From NCBI GenBank assembly GCA_964012875.1, contig CAXGUU010000152.1, positions 1-7,808 of the forward strand: a stretch of 7,808 bases of DNA. Direction: 5' to 3'. Both the position numbers and the translations under genes were made by a program. This DNA is from CAXGUU01 sp964012875. Lineage in GTDB: Bacteria; Pseudomonadota; Gammaproteobacteria; Ga0077536. A model generated the notes under the pieces. The model was not told the DNA's origin and did no database searches. It saw only the letters and a program-made list of their open reading frames with translations. Positions 1 to 6,173 of the stretch are shown in pieces. Every line of letters starts with the position of its first letter. The first letter of the stretch is position 1.

Positions 1-346
1 AGATGATCGGCCCGCCAATGCCGAACACCATCACGGCCAACAGAAGACTCCAGTAGTCTTGCGCGATGCTCCGACCCCAGGCCGACAGCGCAATCGAGAT
101 CGCGCCAATCAACAAGGCCCAGCGCATACCGAGCCGGTCGAGTAACAGACCACACGGAATTGCCGCGGCTATGAACACCAGTTGCCACGCGCCCATGATG
201 CTGCCCATGGCGGTGTGGCCAATGCCGAGGTCAAGCTCAATGCGCTGCACCAGCGGCGCCAGACTCGATGCGATCAGGCCGAATGAGCCGTAGATCAACC
301 AGACGCCGAACAGCACCAGCCAACGATGGTGATGTGCCCCTGTCAT
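1..346 (-). CDS. MFS transporter, N-terminal part (runs off left edge)
   Basis: This is the first 115 residues of an inner-membrane major facilitator superfamily carrier; the rest lies beyond position 1. The ATG at 344-346 is well fixed because an in-frame TAG sits two codons upstream (350-352). After a short polar N-terminus with three histidines (residues 5-7), a hydrophobic helix spans about residues 9-30, followed by segments at about 47-69, 75-90 and 98-115. The loop between the second and third helices carries the MFS motif A pattern G-LLL-DR-G-R (G66, D70, R71, G73, R75). The composition is closest to the CynX/NimT-like anion transporter group, but that subgroup call is tentative. It follows the LLM oxidoreductase gene by 22 bp on the same strand, so the two are probably co-transcribed. 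No clear Shine-Dalgarno sequence precedes the ATG, which suggests coupled translation; a 10-bp palindrome (TCGACGTCGA, 354-363) lies in the gap. The substrate is unknown. Confidence 0.88.
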   Translation of the reverse strand, partial: MTGAHHHRWLVLFGVWLIYGSFGLIASSLAPLVQRIELDLGIGHTAMGSIMGAWQLVFIAAAIPCGLLLDRLGMRWALLIGAISIALSAWGRSIAQDYWSLLLAVMVFGIGGPII

Positions 347-368
347 CGACTAATCGACGTCGAGGTGT

Positions 369-1283
369 TTACCGGAACGACGGGATCACCTCGGTAGCAA
401 TCAATTCCAGGTTGCGATCGATATAGTCGTCGGCACATGCGGTGGAGACAAACACGAAACTTGCGCCGGCATCGAGGTACTCCTGCAGCCGCGCTCGGCA
501 GGTATCGGGATCGCCGGCGAGCGCATACTTGTGGACCAGCTGGCTGAAATCCTGTGAGTACTGGACCGACAGCTTGTCGGCGGCCATTTTCACAGCCGCG
601 TCATTGTCCTCATGCACCGCGGTAAAAATGTATAGGCCAAAGGTAAAATCGCTTAAGTCCCTGCCGATTTCGTCGCCGTGTTGCCGTATCGATTCGACAC
701 TCTCGGCCAGCTGTTCCGGCGTATACATGTAGGGTAACCAGCCATCTCCGTACTTTGCCGCGCGCTTCATGGCGGCGTCCTTACGACCGGAAACCCAGAT
801 TGGCGGTCGCGGTTTCTGCAGGGGTAGCGGTTTCAGGCTGAAATCGGTCAGGGTCGTATAGCGTCCTTCATAATTCACGCCAGTGTCGCTCCAGGTGCGG
901 GTGACCACCTCGAGTGCGTCGTCGGTACGCGAACCACGCTGCTTGACCGGCACGCCACAAGCGTCAAATTCGTTCGGGAATTCGCCGCCGACGCCAACAC
1001 CGAGCATGAAGCGCCCATCAGAGGCGACATCCAGTGCTGCGCCCATCTTGGCCAGCAACGCCGGCGGATAAAGCGGTATTAAGGTAATGGTGCTCATAAG
1101 GCGAATCGTCGACGTCACGCCGGCCGCTACAGACAGCGAAATGAAGGCATTGGCCGTGTCGCCGTAAAAACTCACGTGCTCGCCGCAGCCCAGAACGTCG
1201 AATCCCAAAGACTCGATCTGGTGAGCGGATTGCGCCACATGAAATGGGGAACGAAGGGCGGTACCAAACTGAATCCGGGCCAT
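369..1283 (-). CDS. LLM class (luciferase-like) flavin/F420-dependent oxidoreductase
   Basis: The 304-residue product is a full-length member of the bacterial luciferase-like TIM-barrel oxidoreductases, close to the TIGR03619-type group annotated as F420-dependent. Visible hallmarks are the N-terminal barrel strand with GFD and GEH (residues 28-36), the LDVASDGRFMLGVGVGG segment (84-100) followed by EFPNEFDACG, the PPIWVSG strand (160-166) and AAKYGDGW (175-182). Members use reduced F420 or FMN for hydride transfer or monooxygenation; the sequence alone does not settle which. The start is supported by GGAAG (1291-1295) seven bases upstream of the ATG, and there is no signal peptide, so the enzyme should be cytosolic. 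It heads a minus-strand unit with the MFS gene 22 bp downstream and diverges from the quinone oxidoreductase operon. The substrate is unknown; the context suggests a redox step in catabolism. The family call is firm, the cofactor uncertain. Confidence 0.9.
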   Translation of the reverse strand: MARIQFGTALRSPFHVAQSAHQIESLGFDVLGCGEHVSFYGDTANAFISLSVAAGVTSTIRLMSTITLIPLYPPALLAKMGAALDVASDGRFMLGVGVGGEFPNEFDACGVPVKQRGSRTDDALEVVTRTWSDTGVNYEGRYTTLTDFSLKPLPLQKPRPPIWVSGRKDAAMKRAAKYGDGWLPYMYTPEQLAESVESIRQHGDEIGRDLSDFTFGLYIFTAVHEDNDAAVKMAADKLSVQYSQDFSQLVHKYALAGDPDTCRARLQEYLDAGASFVFVSTACADDYIDRNLELIATEVIPSFR

Positions 1284-1380
1284 GTGCTAACTTCCGTGCG
1301 AGTTTTAATAGCGCGCAATAATATGATCATCACGGCCAGCGGGTTGTTGATTTTTATTTCGAGGCGAGTCAAACAGAATT
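1284..1380. promoter_or_regulatory. Divergent intergenic control region
   Basis: This 97-bp gap separates the divergent LLM and quinone oxidoreductase genes, so promoters for both directions should lie here or in the flanking gene ends. The centre is AT-rich compared with its surroundings. Two overlapping -10-like hexamers are visible: TATGAT on the plus strand (1322-1327) and TATTAT on the minus strand (1318-1323), each five of six to consensus. Neither has a convincing -35 at 16-18 bp. A minus-strand TTGACT (1367-1372) has no good -10 at the right distance. An 8-bp palindrome ATGATCAT (1323-1330) overlaps the core and could be part of an operator. The location is secure; the individual elements are guesses. 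Confidence 0.4.
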
Positions 1381-2430
1381 ATGGATGGCGAAACAATGCG
1401 CGGGGTGGTCGTCCACGAGTGGACGCCGTTTGAACAGCTTGAGATCGAGACCCTGCCGTCGCCGGAGCCCGAAGGCGATCAGATTTGCATTCGCACCCAG
1501 GCGGCCGGTGTCAGTTTCGCAACGAACCTCGTGGTGCAGGGTAAATACCAGGTGCAGCCACAGCGGCCCTTTGTCCCGGGCACCGAAATCGCTGGCATTG
1601 TGGAGCGCTGCGGGCCGCAGGCAAGGCGCTTCAAGCCGGGTGACCGGGTTTGTGCGGTGATCGACTGGGGCGCTCTGGCCGAGCGCGCGCTGGCACGTGA
1701 AGTCAACGTCTACCCGATTCCGGACCAGCTTGAATTTTGTCGCGCCGTCGTTTTTACCAATTCTTACGCAACCTCGGCGGCGGCCATCTGCTGGCCCAAC
1801 TTGCTCAATGTTCAACGCGGGCAGACGCTTCTGGTGCACGGTGCATCAGGCGGAGTCGGTATCGCCGCAGTTGAAATTGGCAAAATTCGCGGCGCTCGGG
1901 TGATCGCGACTGCCGGCACAGCCGAGAAATTAAAAGTCGCGCAAGCGCACGGGGCTGATGCGCTGATCAACTACCGCGATGAAGATTTCCGCGAGCGAGT
2001 GCTTGAGCTGACCGATGAGTTGGGGGCGGACACCGTCTACGACCCGGTCGGCGGCGATGTGTTCAAACAATCGTTGCGTTGCCTGGCCGCCGAAGGGCGA
2101 ATCATGCCGGTCGGCTTCGCCAGTGGCGATGTGCCGCAGATCCCCGCGAATATTCTGCTGGTCAAAAATCTGACCGTCTGCGGGCTGAATATGGGCCTTT
2201 ATTTCGGCTGGGGACCGCGAGATTTACGCGAGGTTTACGAAGATAAAATGCGCAGTCACATGGCGCTGTTGTTCAACTGGTTCGTGAACGGTGCGATTGA
2301 CCCCGTGGTCGACAAAACCTATTCGCTGGACGGGGTGTTTGAGGCCATGGACGACGTGCTGTCACGGCGCGCCATCGGCCGTATCGCGGTCGTAATGGAT
2401 GAGGAAGCCCGCCGTTTGGGGCACGAATAG
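1381..2430 (+). CDS. NAD(P)H:quinone oxidoreductase family protein (zinc-free MDR)
   Basis: The 349-residue product belongs to the medium-chain dehydrogenase/reductase superfamily, quinone oxidoreductase (zeta-crystallin-like) branch. The N-terminal GroES-like domain contains VPGTEIAGIVE (about residues 62-72) and KPGDRVCAV (about 85-93), and the Rossmann domain opens with the glycine-rich GASGGVG (154-160), the NAD(P) site. No zinc-binding cysteine cluster is seen, as expected for this branch. Such enzymes reduce quinones or the double bond of activated enones or enoyl compounds with NADPH; the true substrate here is unknown. An in-frame TGA at 1348-1350 limits the start. ATG 1381 has no close ribosome site; ATG 1396 (residue 6) begins the typical MRGVVV family N-terminus and has GGATGG seven bases upstream, so it may be the real start. 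A short charged C-terminal tail follows the conserved IGRIAVVM end. It leads a plus-strand operon with the acyl-CoA ligase 19 bp downstream. Confidence 0.9.
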   Translation: MDGETMRGVVVHEWTPFEQLEIETLPSPEPEGDQICIRTQAAGVSFATNLVVQGKYQVQPQRPFVPGTEIAGIVERCGPQARRFKPGDRVCAVIDWGALAERALAREVNVYPIPDQLEFCRAVVFTNSYATSAAAICWPNLLNVQRGQTLLVHGASGGVGIAAVEIGKIRGARVIATAGTAEKLKVAQAHGADALINYRDEDFRERVLELTDELGADTVYDPVGGDVFKQSLRCLAAEGRIMPVGFASGDVPQIPANILLVKNLTVCGLNMGLYFGWGPRDLREVYEDKMRSHMALLFNWFVNGAIDPVVDKTYSLDGVFEAMDDVLSRRAIGRIAVVMDEEARRLGHE

Positions 2431-2434
2431 TTCT

Positions 2435-2441
2435 AGAGGGG
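2435..2441 (+). promoter_or_regulatory. Ribosome binding site that fixes the ligase start
   Basis: AGAGGGG lies eight bases before ATG 2450 and just after the stop of the upstream reductase gene (2428-2430). It favours ATG 2450 over the in-frame ATG at 2399, which would overlap the upstream gene and add 17 residues unlike any ligase N-terminus. Confidence 0.7.
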
Positions 2442-2449
2442 AACTCGGA

Positions 2450-4093
2450 ATGGAATGGTTTAAAAAACGCTCACTTGGATCAACCCTGGACCGTGCAGCC
2501 GCAACCTGGGGCGAGCGCGAGGCGCTGGTATTTGAAGATCAGCGCTTCACCTACACGCAGTTCCGAACCGAAACCGACCGCGTCGCCAAGGCCCTGATGG
2601 CGCTTGGCGTCGAACCCGGTGAACGGGTCGCACTGTGGATGACCAACCGCCCGGAATGGCTTTTCCTGATGTACGGCATCGCCAAGGTTGGTGCCTGTAT
2701 CGTGCCGCTGAATACCCGCTATCGGACCGACGATGTCGCCTATACTGTGACCCAGTCGCGCAGTGCCACACTGATCTCGCTGGCTGAATCCGGCCCGGTC
2801 AATTACCAGGCGATGCTGGCGGATTCGATGCCGTCGATTATCCAAAATGCAGACGGTACCCTTGCAGTCGAGCACTATCCGGACCTGCGCCGCCTCGTGA
2901 TCGTCGGCGACATCAACCTCGATCACGCGACCGGCTGGGACGCCTTTCTCGCCGCCGGTAAATCGGTCAGCGATGAAGCCCTGGCCGCGCGCGCGGCAGC
3001 GGTCGATCCGGACGGCATGATGATGATTGCCTACACCTCCGGTACAACCGGGCACCCGAAAGGCGTCATGCACAGCCACATTCCGATTCGCAACACGCTC
3101 GAGCGCGCGCAGATCATGGGGCTGACCTGCGACGACATCCACATGAACTATCTGCCGTTGTTCCACATCTACGCGTACAGTGAGATCAGCATGATGTGCG
3201 TGCTGACGGGCGCTAAACAAATTCTGACCAGCGTGTTCAATGGCGACGAGACGCTGGACCTGGCCGAGCGCGAGGGCGCGACTATTTTTCATGGTTTTGA
3301 AGCGCACTGGCTGGATTTACTCAATGCGCAGGCGGCGCGTCACCGCAAGCTCTCGGTGCGCCTCGGAACGCTCCCCTCGGGCGTCGAGAGCACCATCCCG
3401 ATTGCGGAAAAAGTGCAGGACGTGTTCTGTCCCACCATTAGTGGTTTTGGCATGAGCGAAACCTGGGCGTTCATCTGCGTGACCAATCCGTCTGCCACCC
3501 GTGAACAGCGGGTGTGCAGTTCCGGCGTCCCCATGACTGACTACGAGTGCAAAGTCGTCAATGTCGATACAGGCGAGGAACAGCCCGACGGGGAACCCGG
3601 TGAAATGCTGATCCGCGGTTACGCCGTGACTTCGGGGTACTGGGACAAACCTGAAGCCACGGCCGACACCCTCGATGCGGACGGTTGGTTACATAGCGGC
3701 GACATGGCCATGCGGCGCCCGGACGGCATGTTCGTCTTCATGGGCCGCTATAAGGACATGCTCAAGGTCGGCGGCGAGAATGTGTCGCCGGCGGAAATGG
3801 AAGCCTATCTGCGCGAAATGGACGAGATACTCGACGCTGCCGTGGTGGCCTACCCGGATGCGCGCCTGGCCGAAGTGCCGGTAGCATACGTGATTCGAAA
3901 CGCCGGCCAGGACGTCAGCGCTGAAACCCTGCTCGAGCGTATGAAAGGCCGCGTGGCGAGCTTCAAGATCCCGCGCCATATCATCTTTGTGGATGAATTT
4001 CCGATGACTTCAAGCGGCAAAATCAGAAAAGTCGAACTCCGTTCCGATGCGCTAGAGCGCCTGGGCGAGCCGGCAGCGCGCGCAGCATCCTGA
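2450..4093 (+). CDS. AMP-dependent acyl-CoA ligase/synthetase
   Basis: The 547-residue product is a complete ANL-superfamily adenylate-forming enzyme that activates a carboxylic acid with ATP to an acyl-AMP and transfers it to CoA. All core motifs are intact: the P-loop-like YTSGTTGHPKG (195-205), GFGMSET (332-338), LHSGD with the ribose-binding Asp418, the hinge GRYKD (432-436) followed by the VGGENVSPAEMEAYL segment, and the C-terminal TSSGKIRK with the adenylation lysine Lys524. Length is normal for medium/long-chain or cyclic-acid CoA ligases (FadD-, FadD3- or cyclohexanecarboxylate-CoA-ligase-like). The acyl substrate cannot be read from the sequence. No signal peptide or membrane helix is seen, so it is presumably cytosolic. 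It sits 19 bp after the quinone oxidoreductase gene, clearly in the same operon, and precedes the amidohydrolase by 146 bp. The context suggests that it activates a substrate or hydrolysis product for beta-oxidation-like breakdown. The class call is very firm, the specificity open. Confidence 0.95.
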   Translation: MEWFKKRSLGSTLDRAAATWGEREALVFEDQRFTYTQFRTETDRVAKALMALGVEPGERVALWMTNRPEWLFLMYGIAKVGACIVPLNTRYRTDDVAYTVTQSRSATLISLAESGPVNYQAMLADSMPSIIQNADGTLAVEHYPDLRRLVIVGDINLDHATGWDAFLAAGKSVSDEALAARAAAVDPDGMMMIAYTSGTTGHPKGVMHSHIPIRNTLERAQIMGLTCDDIHMNYLPLFHIYAYSEISMMCVLTGAKQILTSVFNGDETLDLAEREGATIFHGFEAHWLDLLNAQAARHRKLSVRLGTLPSGVESTIPIAEKVQDVFCPTISGFGMSETWAFICVTNPSATREQRVCSSGVPMTDYECKVVNVDTGEEQPDGEPGEMLIRGYAVTSGYWDKPEATADTLDADGWLHSGDMAMRRPDGMFVFMGRYKDMLKVGGENVSPAEMEAYLREMDEILDAAVVAYPDARLAEVPVAYVIRNAGQDVSAETLLERMKGRVASFKIPRHIIFVDEFPMTSSGKIRKVELRSDALERLGEPAARAAS

Positions 4094-4169
4094 AATATCG
4101 CCGACCAGCGGGCCGGCTCCGGAGCTTGTGATTTGCACCGTTCTGCTGGCGCGTTGGGGCTCGATATTT
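4093..4169 (+). repeat. Nested inverted repeats between ligase and amidohydrolase genes
   Basis: A perfect 8-bp inverted repeat AAATATCG (4093-4100, starting on the last base of the ligase stop) and CGATATTT (4162-4169) encloses 61 bases. Inside it are a second pair, CCAGC (4105-4109) and GCTGG (4145-4149), and a 10-bp palindrome GCTCCGGAGC (4116-4125). Together they could fold into one extended RNA structure or form protein-binding half-sites. The right end has only three T residues, so it is not a standard intrinsic terminator. Chance occurrence of such short repeats is possible. The remainder of the 146-bp gap holds a TCCGGG direct repeat (4171-4176, 4185-4190) and no convincing promoter. 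Confidence 0.35.
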
Positions 4170-4226
4170 GTCCGGGCATGACTTTCCGGGTTAGTTGCGC
4201 AAGAATCCCATTTATCGATTTCGCTC

Positions 4227-4230
4227 GGAG
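4227..4230 (+). promoter_or_regulatory. Ribosome binding site that fixes the amidohydrolase start
   Basis: GGAG lies nine bases before ATG 4240. This supports ATG 4240, which begins the family-typical PHDLIIKNGTVVDG strand, over the in-frame TTG at 4195, which would add 15 residues without family similarity. Confidence 0.55.
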
Positions 4231-4239
4231 CCTCAGCAA

Positions 4240-5922
4240 ATGCCTCATGACCTGATCATCAAAAACGGCACCGTCGTCGACGGTACCGGCGCGCCCCGCG
4301 AACACGCGGACATCGCTGTAAGTAATGGCGTGATTACCGAGGTCGGCAAGGTCGAGGGCAGCGCGGAACGCACCATCGATGCCGCCGACCTGATTGTGGC
4401 GCCCGGCTTCGTCGATCCGCATACGCACTACGATGCCCAGATTTGCTGGGATGACATCACCTCGCCATCCTGCTGGCATGGCGTGACCACCGTGATGATG
4501 GGCAATTGCGGTGTTGGGCTCGCGCCGTGCAAACCGGAAAGCCGCGAGGTGGCGGCCTGGGACCTGGTCAACGTCGAAGCGATACCGTTCGATGTGCTTA
4601 ACCAGGGCGTGACCTGGGACTGGGAAAGCTTTCCCGATTACATGAATGCGGCAGCCAGACGCGGCTCGGGCCTCAACCTGGGATTCCTGTGCGCGTTAAC
4701 GCCATTCCGGCATTACGTCCTGGGTGAAGAATCGATGGAGCGCGCGTCCACGCCGGAAGAAACCGCCGCCATCGCCGGACTGATAAGAGAGTCTATGGAA
4801 GCCGGCGCATTCGGCTTCACCACTACCAACACCCTGCAGCACGTGGGCTACAAGGGACGGCCCCTCGCCTGTCGCCTGGCAAGTCATGACGAGCTGCGCG
4901 CCTATGGCAATGTACTTAAAGATCTCGGACGGGGTGCGATTGAAGTCGCATTGACCAACGAAGTCTCTAGAGTTGATGAATCCGAACGTGCGCTGCTCGA
5001 CCTGTTGCTTGAATCGAGTGGACGGCCGGTGACCTGGCTGGCCTTGCTCAATCGTGATGACGACCCTGACGCGGTGCAAAATACGCTCGTCGAGGTCGCC
5101 GACCTGATCGAGCGCGGGTCGGTCCCACAAAGCACCTGCCGCCCCTTCATTATCCAAATCGATCTGCGCACGCCCTTCCTTTTCGCCAACATGGAGTGCT
5201 GGAACCCGGTGCTTAACCGCACACCGGAAGAGCAAATCGCGATTCTGAAAGACGAGAATTTCCGCAGCAGCTTCAAAGAAGCGCTGAAACGGCCACTAAT
5301 TTTCTCGTCGCGCTGGGAAGTGATGACCGTGCTGGAAGCGGCCACGCCCGAGTGCGCGGACCTCGTCGGACAAAACATTGCTGACATTGCAAAAGCCCGC
5401 GGCACCGATCCGGTCGACACCTTCCTCGACGTCGCCATCGAAGACGGGCTACAGATGCAATTCAACTACGAACTGTTCAACTCCGACGAAAGCCGGATCC
5501 CGGAATTGATTACCGATCCGAGAACCATGATCGGCCTGTCGGACGGCGGCGCCCATGTCGACAGCCTGTGCGACGCCGGCTATGCCACCTACCTGCTGGG
5601 GACGTGGGTGCGTGATCACCAAGTCATGTCGCTCGAGCGCGCAGTCCAGCGCATCACCACCGAACCCGCCAAGCTCTTTGGCATCACTCAGCGTGGCCAA
5701 ATCGCGCCTGGTCTCGCTGCCGATTTCGCAATTTTCGACCTCAACACCGTCGGCTCTGACAAAACCGGGGAAATGCGCTTCGACCTGCCCGGGGGCGGCC
5801 GGCGCCTGGTCGTCCCGGCGCGCGGTGTCGAATACACCATCGTCAACGGCGAAACGCTGTTCGAACACGGCAAGGACACCGGCAGCCGCAGCGGCCAGGT
5901 CCTGCGCTCCGGCAGCGCTTAA
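4240..5922 (+). CDS. D-aminoacylase-like amidohydrolase (N-acyl-D-amino-acid deacylase group)
   Basis: The 560-residue product is a metal-dependent amidohydrolase with the usual layout: an N-terminal beta-sandwich strand (LIIKNGTVVDGTG, 5-17), a TIM barrel, and a C-terminal sandwich return (GQIAPGLAADFAIFD). Metal-site features are HTH (His61, His63) in PGFVDPHTHYD, NCG with Cys90 exactly 27 residues after His63 (as for His69 and Cys96 of the Alcaligenes D-aminoacylase), and SDGGAH with Asp435 as probable catalytic base. The segment that usually reads SH-x-K after a GxPV strand reads TWLALLN here (265-271), so one canonical metal-ligand histidine appears absent. The protein is also longer than classic D-aminoacylases (about 480 residues), which places it in a distinct long subfamily. 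It probably hydrolyses an amide or cyclic amide/ester bond in the cytosol; the substrate is unknown. It is last in the plus-strand unit with the CoA ligase and reductase. The superfamily is firm, the D-amino-acid specificity doubtful. Confidence 0.9.
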   Translation: MPHDLIIKNGTVVDGTGAPREHADIAVSNGVITEVGKVEGSAERTIDAADLIVAPGFVDPHTHYDAQICWDDITSPSCWHGVTTVMMGNCGVGLAPCKPESREVAAWDLVNVEAIPFDVLNQGVTWDWESFPDYMNAAARRGSGLNLGFLCALTPFRHYVLGEESMERASTPEETAAIAGLIRESMEAGAFGFTTTNTLQHVGYKGRPLACRLASHDELRAYGNVLKDLGRGAIEVALTNEVSRVDESERALLDLLLESSGRPVTWLALLNRDDDPDAVQNTLVEVADLIERGSVPQSTCRPFIIQIDLRTPFLFANMECWNPVLNRTPEEQIAILKDENFRSSFKEALKRPLIFSSRWEVMTVLEAATPECADLVGQNIADIAKARGTDPVDTFLDVAIEDGLQMQFNYELFNSDESRIPELITDPRTMIGLSDGGAHVDSLCDAGYATYLLGTWVRDHQVMSLERAVQRITTEPAKLFGITQRGQIAPGLAADFAIFDLNTVGSDKTGEMRFDLPGGGRRLVVPARGVEYTIVNGETLFEHGKDTGSRSGQVLRSGSA

Positions 5923-5938
5923 GCGCCTGCTCAACAAC

Positions 5939-5970
5939 GGACACAACGCCGCAGCTACGGCGTCGTGTCC
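5939..5970 (+). terminator. Hairpin after the amidohydrolase gene, possible terminator
   Basis: A 13-bp stem with one A/C mismatch (arms 5939-5951 and 5958-5970, loop CAGCTA) begins 16 bases after the amidohydrolase stop. Its position suits an end-of-operon structure, but no T run follows. It may therefore stabilise the mRNA 3' end or assist factor-dependent termination rather than act as an intrinsic terminator. Confidence 0.5.
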
Positions 5971-6125
5971 GCGACCCTCCTGTATGGCCGCACAGGCCAG
6001 CGTTGCAGAAAGGTCGCGAAAAAAGCCTCACTGCCAGCGGCGCCAAAGCATGCCACGGGGCAGCCAACACCAGGCAAACATGGTCGAAAAAGCGCAGTCC
6101 GGCAAACGCTAGCTGCAGCCCCAGT

Positions 6126-6152
6126 AAAAAAGCCGGGCCTGAGCCCGGCTTT
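6126..6152 (-). terminator. Intrinsic terminator of the SDR gene
   Basis: A perfect 10-bp stem (AAAGCCGGGC at 6129-6138 and GCCCGGCTTT at 6143-6152, loop CTGA) is followed on the minus strand by six T residues (6126-6131). It lies 21 bases downstream of the SDR stop codon. On the plus strand only three Ts follow, so it mainly serves the minus strand but could also block read-through from the convergent amidohydrolase operon. Confidence 0.88.
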
Positions 6153-6173
6153 ACATGTCGCCAAAAGGAGACC

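Noticed and set aside
66..293. Small plus-strand frame at the left edge
   Set aside because: It lies opposite the MFS transporter, whose membrane helices and motif A are clear.
1367..1372. TTGACT on the minus strand as a -35 box for the LLM gene
   Set aside because: At a 17-bp spacing the -10 position reads CAACAA, which is not acceptable, so the match is probably chance.
1369..1839. Minus-strand frame opposite the quinone oxidoreductase
   Set aside because: Antisense to the conserved GroES-like domain and without motif or start signal.
2480..3307. Long minus-strand frame (275 codons) opposite the acyl-CoA ligase
   Set aside because: It is fully antisense to a gene with intact catalytic motifs, and its His/Arg/Val-rich product has no recognisable domain; typical of GC-rich coding DNA.
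3850..4479. Minus-strand frame across the ligase end, the gap and the amidohydrolase start
   Set aside because: It covers conserved parts of two real genes, has no ribosome site at its start and no motif.
5555..6112. Long plus-strand frame overlapping the end of the amidohydrolase
   Set aside because: It is a different frame of the amidohydrolase coding sequence; the Ser/Ala/Pro-rich composition and lack of any motif mark it as a shadow.
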